DNA from: Flavobacterium sp. | Lineage (GTDB): Bacteria; Bacteroidota; Bacteroidia; Flavobacteriales; Flavobacteriaceae | Direction: 5' to 3' | Assembly (NCBI RefSeq): GCF_024710485.1 | Contig: NZ_JANJUQ010000023.1 | Coordinates: 1-64,000 of the forward strand | DNA length: 64,000 nucleotides | Shown: piece by piece, positions 36,597 through 43,031 of the stretch | How positions within the stretch are numbered: position 1 is the first letter of the stretch | How the letters are laid out: each line of letters opens with the position of its first letter | The notes under the pieces: model-generated | The model's input: only the letters and a program-made list of their open reading frames with translations | What the model was told of the DNA's origin: nothing | Databases searched by the model: none | Program-made: the position numbers and the translations under genes

Positions 36597-36653
36597 TTAA
36601 CTCGCCTGGTTGCAAGAATGATGATGATGTAATTGTGCGATAATCGTGTTCAT
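36597..36653 (-). CDS. hisL: his operon leader peptide
   Basis: A short frame not expected to be enzymatic: ATG AAC ACG ATT ATC GCA CAA TTA then four CAT histidine codons, then TCT TGC AAC CAG GCG AGT and TAA, an 18-residue peptide (MNTIIAQLHHHHSCNQAS). It begins about 12 bases after the likely transcription start and is 113 bases upstream of hisG. Four consecutive His codons directly upstream of a his operon are the hallmark of a leader peptide that senses charged tRNA(His). The hairpin set downstream fits this. Identity rests on sequence and position, not on a family match. Confidence 0.85.
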   Translation of the reverse strand: MNTIIAQLHHHHSCNQAS

Positions 36654-36671
36654 GTTTTTATTTTAATGCCA

Positions 36672-36679
36672 CAAAACTA
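36672..36679 (-). promoter_or_regulatory. his operon promoter -7 element
   Basis: The minus strand reads TAGTTTTG, matching TAnnTTTG, 19 bases upstream of the leader-peptide ATG. Candidate -33 TTG elements are at 36694-36696 (14-base spacer) and 36704-36706 (24-base spacer); neither gives an ideal spacing. 36680-36740 contains nothing else that I recognise. Confidence 0.6.
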
Positions 36680-36740
36680 TGGAGAAGTTTTGACAACGAA
36701 ACGCAATTTTATAAAGTTTAACATTTGTTTAGAATGGATT

Positions 36741-37880
36741 TCAGCGGAAGATTCTGCGGATAAGCGCTATAATGAAGAGCCTTTTCGGGCAACGCCAAAT
36801 GACTTGTAAATCTTCGGCAAAGGAAGTTTCTTCATCCAAAAACTTAAAGATAACGGCAGGATTTCCCTTTTGAAACATAGCCGAAAAAATGGTCGAACCC
36901 AAGTGGTTTTTTCGGTCTAAAATATCCAAAAGCAATAAGTCGTAAAACCAGAATTTATTGATTTTGTGAAATTTTGTTAAGTCGTTTTCCTTTAACAAAA
37001 AGGCCGTTAAGGCTTTCGATTTCTTCACGGTGTTTTTAAACGTATAACCTGTGCTGGCTTTGGTCCAACCGCCTGCTGCCCCTATATTTAGGATGTTTTT
37101 GCTGTTGTTTTTCCAAAACGGATAACAGGTCATCGGAATGTTGCCTTGTTCTTTTTCTATTAATTCGTAATTCGTAATTCCTAATTTTTCAATGTACTTC
37201 TGAATTTCTGATTCGTATTCTTCCTTGGGTAATAAGTCTTTGGAGAACAAAGTGTATTCCAATAAGGCTTCGGTTTCGGAGGTTGGCAACACGTACATGA
37301 ATCGCGTATTGCCACGTTGTTCCACAGAAAAATCCATGAAAGTCGCACAATCGGTAGTGAAAACAGGTTCTTTACTTTTGATAAACCAACCGATAAAGTG
37401 TTGGTGTAGAAACGGAAATTTCGATTGATTATCCACTAGATTCGGACTAAAAATCGAATTAAAAATTTGATTGCAGGTAAAACTTTCATTTTTGGTTTTA
37501 ACCACACAATGGTGTCTTAATTCTTGAAAATCGAGCACTTTTTGGTTGAGGAAAGTGATGTTGTCTTCTTTGGCGATTAAGTCGAAAACACGCTTGTAAA
37601 AATCCAAGCCGTTCACCATTTTGTATTCGTAAGGTTGGAGATTTAGGCGTCTTTCAAACGATTCGTTTTTGAACCAAGCGGCTTGCCATTTGGCAAAGGC
37701 TAAATCGTCAAACCATGTTTTATCGTCCCAAAAACACCAAGTGCGGTCGTTGGTTTTTTTCGAATTTTCGTCGATTAGTAAAATGGTTTTGTCTTTGAAT
37801 TTTCCGGACAGTACCATTTCATAAACGGTCATTAGTGCGGATAATCCGGCGCCGGTAAAGATGTAATGGTAGTGTTTCAT
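36741..37880 (-). CDS. crtY: Lycopene beta-cyclase
   Basis: It converts lycopene to beta-carotene. The N-terminal FAD-type site is YIFTGAGLSALMTVYE, followed by the ILLIDENSKKTNDRTWCFWDD motif region typical of CrtY. Length is 379 residues from the ATG at 37880; an in-frame TTG adds two codons. No crtI or crtB is adjacent, so the carotenoid genes are split. It fits the yellow pigmentation of Flavobacteriaceae (zeaxanthin type), which is inference. Confidence 0.92.
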   Translation of the reverse strand: MKHYHYIFTGAGLSALMTVYEMVLSGKFKDKTILLIDENSKKTNDRTWCFWDDKTWFDDLAFAKWQAAWFKNESFERRLNLQPYEYKMVNGLDFYKRVFDLIAKEDNITFLNQKVLDFQELRHHCVVKTKNESFTCNQIFNSIFSPNLVDNQSKFPFLHQHFIGWFIKSKEPVFTTDCATFMDFSVEQRGNTRFMYVLPTSETEALLEYTLFSKDLLPKEEYESEIQKYIEKLGITNYELIEKEQGNIPMTCYPFWKNNSKNILNIGAAGGWTKASTGYTFKNTVKKSKALTAFLLKENDLTKFHKINKFWFYDLLLLDILDRKNHLGSTIFSAMFQKGNPAVIFKFLDEETSFAEDLQVIWRCPKRLFIIALIRRIFR

Positions 37881-37910
37881 AGTCAATTAGTGGTAACAAA
37901 TATACTTGAA

Positions 37911-38747
37911 TTATTTGTGCTTTGGTTCGTAAATTAATCGAAAGAAAGTGCTAAATCTCTCGTTTTCTCTTTTGATAGGAATACCGGTAACGATACCAAT
38001 AAGCAGATTGTCGGCTATACCAACACGCATTTGCGGTCTGATGGTCATATCGAAATCGCTTTGCTGTAGCTGTTTGTTGAATTCTACTCCGATAAAATTT
38101 CGCGTACCGTCAATCATGTAATGAAAATTGGAATTAATTTGCCAAAGCGAATGTATGGTTTGGCTTTTGAAATGTTGTTCCAATAATGGTCCGCTGTACA
38201 ATAAAGTATGGAAATTTTGGCCCCATCGTTTAGCGGCAACAAAAAACGGGTTGAAAATATTTCCTGTAAAAACAGTTTCTTTTCGGTAGTGGTTGAATTC
38301 ATTCATTTCAAATTCGTGGATGTAGCCAATTGCGAGAGAAGTTTTGGCTTTTTCGGCCACTAAGAAAGTATATTGCGTTGCCAGTTTTAGGCTGTTCAGT
38401 TTGCTTTGAGGCGCTAAAGTATTTTGTTCGGTTGGATAATAAAACGAGAAAGGGAGTTCTATTTCAAAGCCCAATCGGTCTATTGGCGCCCATTCATATT
38501 CTACTAAAGCGTTGTAAATATCGTAACTTTTGTTGTCGGTGATGCCAAACCCGATGTTCCATTCTTTTTCCCCTTTTCGGGCACCTAAATCTCTGATTAA
38601 ATCGATGTAAAGCGGTTCAGCGTGCAGCACTTTTGCGGGTTCTTTGTTTGTTTCCACTTCCCGGATATACAAACTGTCGAGTAAATGGTTTTGAGCATTA
38701 AGCTTGGAGTAGGCCATTAGTAAAGCTGCCCATAAAAAATGTTTCAT
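37911..38747 (-). CDS. Putative envelope protein of unknown function
   Basis: I do not recognise the function. The 278-residue protein has a signal peptide (MKHFLWAALLMAYSKLNA), then HAEPLYIDLIRDLGARKGEK near residue 42, a block that looks like a conserved motif, followed by alternating hydrophobic strands (WNIGFGITD, LGFEIELPFSF, VGIADNLLIGIVTG). The pattern suggests an outer-membrane beta-barrel. It sits between crtY and the iron block and has no cysteines of note. Confidence 0.75.
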   Translation of the reverse strand: MKHFLWAALLMAYSKLNAQNHLLDSLYIREVETNKEPAKVLHAEPLYIDLIRDLGARKGEKEWNIGFGITDNKSYDIYNALVEYEWAPIDRLGFEIELPFSFYYPTEQNTLAPQSKLNSLKLATQYTFLVAEKAKTSLAIGYIHEFEMNEFNHYRKETVFTGNIFNPFFVAAKRWGQNFHTLLYSGPLLEQHFKSQTIHSLWQINSNFHYMIDGTRNFIGVEFNKQLQQSDFDMTIRPQMRVGIADNLLIGIVTGIPIKRENERFSTFFRLIYEPKHK

Positions 38748-38821
38748 GAATATAAGTTTAAATTTAACAATAATGATTGGCTTTTAATTGAATTGTAAAA
38801 GCAAGAAGTGGTTATTGTAAT

Positions 38822-39208
38822 TTAAACTTCCGGCGGCGGATAAGTGTTTTCTGAAAATGATGATTTAACTTTTTGTGATTTCCACAAACACACCGGGTCT
38901 GAAAATGAGGGATTATGCAATAAAGATTCTGGGATGTTTGATTGCAGAATATAGTGGTCTATTTGAAGGTTTTTTTTGATTGGTGATTGATGTTCGGTGT
39001 CGTTATCGTCCAACTCTTGTATACTATTTTCGAAATCAAGGATTTTTTCAACCACAATTTCAATTACACTTTCTAGGTCGTTAAAGGTTAAATCTTCCGT
39101 TTTGTTTGATAGTACATCCGGAGCGTCAACACTAATGTTAAGCAGGTATGCTGCTAACAAGAAGCACAGGATTTGGTTGATTTTAATAGGACCCGATTGC
39201 AATATCAT
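38822..39208 (-). CDS. Small hypothetical protein next to a TonB receptor
   Basis: A 128-residue protein with one hydrophobic segment at about 8-24 (INQILCFLLAAYLLNISV), then an acidic coil-prone stretch and the C-terminal end TYPPPEV. I do not recognise it. The start at 39208 is chosen over a longer one at 39232. It lies 50 bases downstream of the first TonB receptor gene on the same strand and may be cotranscribed, so it may serve in metal uptake or sensing. Confidence 0.65.
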   Translation of the reverse strand: MILQSGPIKINQILCFLLAAYLLNISVDAPDVLSNKTEDLTFNDLESVIEIVVEKILDFENSIQELDDNDTEHQSPIKKNLQIDHYILQSNIPESLLHNPSFSDPVCLWKSQKVKSSFSENTYPPPEV

Positions 39209-39258
39209 TCTACAAAAATAGGCGTAGACCAACTTTAAAGTTGTTTATTAAATGTTAA

Positions 39259-41307
39259 TTAATAGACTGTATATCGCAATCCGAGAAATGCTCGAATTCC
39301 TTGATTGGGTGCATAAACATACGTGGGATCAAAAGTCAGCGCATATGGATTTGACGGTGTGGCCATAACGTTTCCGTTAGTGTCGAAGGTCACATTTTGG
39401 TCAAAAGGATCATTAGCACGGGCAATTAAAAACGGATTTCCTTTGTTAGGCGTCCAGTTTAAAATGTTTTTGATTCCTCCGTAGAACTCAAAATGGCGGA
39501 TTTTTTTATAAGTAAATTGGATGTTTTGCAAACTCCACGGTTGGGAATATTCGGCTCTCGGATCGAGCGGTCCTAACAGCGGTAAGCGCATTTGTCCGTA
39601 AAGATTTCCGGTGTAATCAATTGATAAATACCAGTTGGGAATATCATAAGAAATCGTCCAATTGATGCTGTATTTTTCGGTTAAAATCGGTCGGGAAGCC
39701 ACACCGTTCTGTACGTTTTTCGGATCCATTACGGTAAAACCTAGGATGGATTTGATGCCATAAGGAGAAACCCAATCGATATTGCCGCTAACCCCAATTG
39801 TTTCGGAGTAGCCATTGAGGTTTCGATAGATAATTTGGTTAGGATTGGTGTCGTAATCCGGAATGATTTGGTTGGTAAAATAAGTATACCAAGCCGACAA
39901 TTCAAAGCCCAAGAACGAAGCATCTTCGAAGCGGATTTTTTTGAGGTAATTCAAATTGACATTATAGGATTTCTCGGGCGCCAGATTTTCGGAGATAATT
40001 ACTTCTCGGGCACCGGTAAGTGCGGCATGTTCTTCGGTGAAAAGATTCACAATTCGGAAGCCAGTACCGGCATTAATTCGGAACACATCATTTCGAGTTG
40101 GATTCCATTTGTAGGCGATGCGTGGTGTAAAAATACTGCCGTGATTGTTGTTGTAATCGTATCTTGAACCAAGTAGCAAATGGTGTTTTTCTGCCAACTT
40201 AATTTCGTCTTGCAGAAATACACTGTAGATATTCGACTTGTCAACGTTAATTGTAGCGGAGGTATTGTCGTTGTAAAATTGATGGCGAAAAGCAGCACCG
40301 AGCAGTAAATTGTGACTCTTGAGTTTTTTATCCCAAGTATATTGCCCGAAACCAATTTTTTGTTGGGCCAAATACAAGGTCGTACCGTATACCGAATTTT
40401 GGTCGTGTGCCGTAGCCGAAAAAGAAAGGAACATCGCTTCTTTAACCGGCAGTTGGTATTTGCCCAGAAACTCGAAGCGAGTCGTGTAGATGCTTTCTCC
40501 GTAAACTTCATTGTCACCTCGATAGCTTTTATTCCATTGCATTTCGCCACCCCAACGGTCTTCGTAAAAGAAGCGTCCGGCCAGGGTAAACTCCTTTTCA
40601 CTTTTTCGATTGAAACTCCATTTGTTGAATACGGAAACTCTTTCTTGTAGGGTAACATCGGTGAAATTATCACGATTGTTGTCTATTGGGCTATTGTAAT
40701 TGTAATAGTTGAGTCCGATTAAGGATTCGGCGGTCTGACCTATATTGGTTTTGAAACCCAAATCGACATTGTTTTCCAGCCAAGAAGTCGAAAAGACATC
40801 CGCAGTAAACAGAGGCGCATTTTTGGTTTTTTTGGTGATGATGTTGATTAATCCTCCCACGGCTTCGCTACCGTACAAACTGGAAGCCGGACCTTTGATT
40901 ATTTCTATACGGTCAATTAACGAATTCGGAATTCCCGACAATCCGTAAACTGTAGCAAGTGCGCTAACAATGGGCATGCCGTCAATGGTTACCATTGTAT
41001 ACGGACCTTCCAAACCGTTAATGTGAATGTCGCCGGTATTGCAGATGTTGCAGTTGAGTTGCGGGCGAACACCGTTCACGTTTTGTAAAGCTTCAAATAC
41101 GTTGGAAGTCGGGTTTTTCTTTAAGAATGCAGTAGTGTAAATTTCCACCGGAACCGGTGTTTCCAAACGCGAAACCGGTTTTAAAGTGCCCGAGATTACC
41201 ACTTCTTCCAATGCCTCAGATTTTCCCTCAGACGAAATCGTGTCTCGTACTTGGGCATGTAAAACAAAGAAATTTAGGCAAACATAAACCAATAAAAACT
41301 TTTTCAT
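39259..41307 (-). CDS. TonB-dependent outer-membrane receptor (metal/haem type)
   Basis: The 682-residue receptor has a signal peptide (MKKFLLVYVCLNFFVLHAQ), a plug domain beginning EALEEVVISGTLKPV (a TonB-box-like region is expected near residues 30-40), and a 22-strand-type barrel ending in an aromatic residue (GLRYTVY). The plug holds NCNICNTGDIHINGLEGPY, a Cys-x-x-Cys pair, ahead of TMVTIDGMPIV, and RIEIIKGPASSLYGSEAVGG. It imports a metal or metal complex; the substrate is unknown. I use ATG 41307, where the signal peptide begins. Its promoter overlaps a palindrome shared with dtxR, so it is probably repressed by metal. Confidence 0.88.
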   Translation of the reverse strand: MKKFLLVYVCLNFFVLHAQVRDTISSEGKSEALEEVVISGTLKPVSRLETPVPVEIYTTAFLKKNPTSNVFEALQNVNGVRPQLNCNICNTGDIHINGLEGPYTMVTIDGMPIVSALATVYGLSGIPNSLIDRIEIIKGPASSLYGSEAVGGLINIITKKTKNAPLFTADVFSTSWLENNVDLGFKTNIGQTAESLIGLNYYNYNSPIDNNRDNFTDVTLQERVSVFNKWSFNRKSEKEFTLAGRFFYEDRWGGEMQWNKSYRGDNEVYGESIYTTRFEFLGKYQLPVKEAMFLSFSATAHDQNSVYGTTLYLAQQKIGFGQYTWDKKLKSHNLLLGAAFRHQFYNDNTSATINVDKSNIYSVFLQDEIKLAEKHHLLLGSRYDYNNNHGSIFTPRIAYKWNPTRNDVFRINAGTGFRIVNLFTEEHAALTGAREVIISENLAPEKSYNVNLNYLKKIRFEDASFLGFELSAWYTYFTNQIIPDYDTNPNQIIYRNLNGYSETIGVSGNIDWVSPYGIKSILGFTVMDPKNVQNGVASRPILTEKYSINWTISYDIPNWYLSIDYTGNLYGQMRLPLLGPLDPRAEYSQPWSLQNIQFTYKKIRHFEFYGGIKNILNWTPNKGNPFLIARANDPFDQNVTFDTNGNVMATPSNPYALTFDPTYVYAPNQGIRAFLGLRYTVY

Positions 41308-41322
41308 TTGGCAAAATATAAA

Positions 41323-41338
41323 TTTAGACAAAACTAAA
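41323..41338. promoter_or_regulatory. Candidate DtxR/MntR-type operator overlapping the receptor promoter
   Basis: TTTAGACAAAACTAAA has perfect five-base inverted arms (TTTAG/CTAAA) around six bases. On the minus strand it contains TAGTTTTG (41336-41329), a TAnnTTTG box for the TonB receptor. It lies in the 89-base divergent region shared with the DtxR-family gene. Confidence 0.6.
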
Positions 41339-41396
41339 AATATCTTTTGACACATAAAAATAAATTTCTTTTCTTTGTGTAAAAGAATAAATTAGC

Positions 41397-42044
41397 ATGA
41401 CCACCTCGGAAGAAAATTATTTGAAAGTCATTTACCATTTGTCGCAAGTCTCGCCCAAAGGCGTGAATACGAATGCCATTGCCGGTATGCTCGAAACCAA
41501 AGCGTCGTCGGTCACGGATATGTTGAAGAAACTATCGGATAAGGATTTGGTTTCCTATCAAAAATACCAAGGGGTAACTTTGACGGAAAAAGGCTTTTTA
41601 TCGGCCAAAATGATTGTCAGAAAGCACCGTTTGTGGGAAGTTTTTTTGGTGGATAAACTCCAATTCTCTTGGGATGAAGTTCATGAGATTGCGGAAGAGT
41701 TAGAGCATATCCAGTCGATAGCATTAATCGACAAATTGGATGCTTTTTTGGGACATCCCGATTTTGATCCACACGGCGATCCGATTCCGAACCGACAAGG
41801 CGAAATCAAGAAAACGTCCAAACTGTTATTGTCTGAAGCCGAATTGAATCAAGAATACCAATGTGTTGGCGTGAAAGATTCGTCTTCCGAATTTTTAAAG
41901 TATCTCGACAAACAAAAAATTGCTTTGGGTTCAGTTTTCAAAGTCATTGAAAAAGAAAGTTTCGACGATACGCTTACTGTTGAAATCAACGCACAAGAGA
42001 AAATCATTTCTAATAAAATTGCCAATAACTTATACGTTCAATAA
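41397..42044 (+). CDS. DtxR/MntR-family metal-dependent transcriptional repressor
   Basis: The 215-residue protein begins with a winged helix (EENYLKVIYHLSQ, AIAGMLETKASSVTDMLKKL) that binds DNA. A metal-binding/dimerisation domain follows with HRLWEVFLVDKL, EIAEELEHIQS and HPDFDPHGDPIP, and a FeoA/SH3-like C-terminal domain ends the protein. These are the hallmarks of DtxR/IdeR/MntR regulators. Iron or manganese is the likely effector. It is divergent from a TonB receptor and followed by a ZIP transporter after two bases, so it likely represses the nearby uptake genes. Confidence 0.92.
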   Translation: MTTSEENYLKVIYHLSQVSPKGVNTNAIAGMLETKASSVTDMLKKLSDKDLVSYQKYQGVTLTEKGFLSAKMIVRKHRLWEVFLVDKLQFSWDEVHEIAEELEHIQSIALIDKLDAFLGHPDFDPHGDPIPNRQGEIKKTSKLLLSEAELNQEYQCVGVKDSSSEFLKYLDKQKIALGSVFKVIEKESFDDTLTVEINAQEKIISNKIANNLYVQ

Positions 42045-42046
42045 CT

Positions 42047-42865
42047 ATGTACCAATCCATAATCGATTATTTTAGCAGTATTGACCCAATTTTAGCGGCT
42101 TTTTATGCGACCATGTTTACTTGGTTTTTGACCGCTTTGGGTGCTTCTTTTGTTTTCTTTTTTAAGAATATGAACCGAATTGTACTCGATGGTATGCTCG
42201 GTTTTACAGGTGGTGTGATGATAGCGGCCAGTTTTTGGAGCTTGCTCTCGCCGGCTATTGAAATGAGCGAAGGCGAAGGGTTTGTAAAAGTGATTCCCGC
42301 TGCGGTTGGATTTTTGTTAGGCGCGATGTTTATTTTCGGCTTAGACAAAATTTTGCCGCATTTGCACATCAACTTTAAAGAAACCGAAGGGATGAAATCG
42401 CCTTGGCAAAGAACGACCCTTTTGGTACTAGCTATCACATTACACAATATACCCGAAGGTTTAGCGGTTGGTGTACTTTTTGGCGGAGTGGCTGCGGGTA
42501 TTCCGGAAGCTTCTATAGCCGGAGCCGTAACTTTAGCCATAGGTATCGGAATCCAAAACTTTCCCGAAGGGATTGCGGTTTCCATGCCTTTACGCCGTAT
42601 GGGTATGAGCCGATGGAAGAGTTTTATGTACGGCCAATCTTCTGCTATAGTAGAACCGATTGCCGGGGTTTTGGGTGCTGTGGCCGTAACTTTTTTCACG
42701 CCTTTATTGCCGTATGCCTTAGCTTTTGCTGCGGGAGCGATGATATTTGTGGTAGTTGAAGAAGTGATTCCGGAAACCCAACAAGATAAAAACACCGACA
42801 TCGCCACTTTGGGCTTAATAGGCGGTTTTATCGTGATGATGACTTTAGATGTGGCTTTGGGTTAA
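42047..42865 (+). CDS. ZIP-family divalent metal transporter
   Basis: An eight-helix membrane protein of 272 residues. The metal sites appear in TLHNIPEGLAVGVLFGG (helix IV) and GIQNFPEGIAVSMPL (helix V), the His/Asn/Pro/Glu signatures of ZIP transporters. Family members import zinc, iron or manganese. It starts two bases after the DtxR-family stop codon, so the repressor and the transporter share an mRNA. Its stop codon overlaps the stop of the Cys-rich gene on the other strand. Confidence 0.92.
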   Translation: MYQSIIDYFSSIDPILAAFYATMFTWFLTALGASFVFFFKNMNRIVLDGMLGFTGGVMIAASFWSLLSPAIEMSEGEGFVKVIPAAVGFLLGAMFIFGLDKILPHLHINFKETEGMKSPWQRTTLLVLAITLHNIPEGLAVGVLFGGVAAGIPEASIAGAVTLAIGIGIQNFPEGIAVSMPLRRMGMSRWKSFMYGQSSAIVEPIAGVLGAVAVTFFTPLLPYALAFAAGAMIFVVVEEVIPETQQDKNTDIATLGLIGGFIVMMTLDVALG

Positions 42866-42984
42866 TGACAACCACAGTCGCCATCGCCGCAGTTTTTCTT
42901 TGATTTTTTGCTTTTAAAAAGCGGTTTTATCAAAAAAAATGCGGCCAGTCCAACAAGGCAATAGGTGATTATCGTTTGTAACAT
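42862..42984 (-). CDS. FeoB-associated Cys-rich membrane peptide
   Basis: A 40-residue peptide: one hydrophobic segment (TIITYCLVGLAAFFLI), a lysine-rich stretch (KPLFKSKKSKK) and a Cys/His tail (NCGDGDCGCH). This is the layout of the FeoB-associated Cys-rich membrane proteins of Bacteroidota. It lies downstream of feoA-feoB-receptor on the same strand, just past the receptor's terminator. The tail-to-tail overlap with the ZIP gene is four bases. Role is thought to be with Feo iron import, but not proven. Confidence 0.8.
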   Translation of the reverse strand: MLQTIITYCLVGLAAFFLIKPLFKSKKSKKNCGDGDCGCH

Positions 42985-42995
42985 AGTATAAAAGT

Positions 42996-43028
42996 AAAAA
43001 GGTTTTCACCATAATGAAAACCTTTTTT
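42996..43028. terminator. Terminator of the second TonB receptor
   Basis: AAAAAGGTTTTCA and TGAAAACCTTTTTT form a 13-base stem with a six-base loop. On the minus strand it follows the receptor stop codon and ends in a T-run. Confidence 0.85.
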
Positions 43029-43031
43029 GTA

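Noticed and set aside
40047..40673. 208-codon frame overlapping the first TonB receptor
   Set aside because: Same-strand frame-shifted shadow without domain features; the receptor frame is clearly coding.
42103..42807. 234-codon frame antisense to the ZIP transporter gene
   Set aside because: It mirrors a hydrophobic-rich coding gene, has no recognisable domain, and is explained by codon bias of the sense strand.
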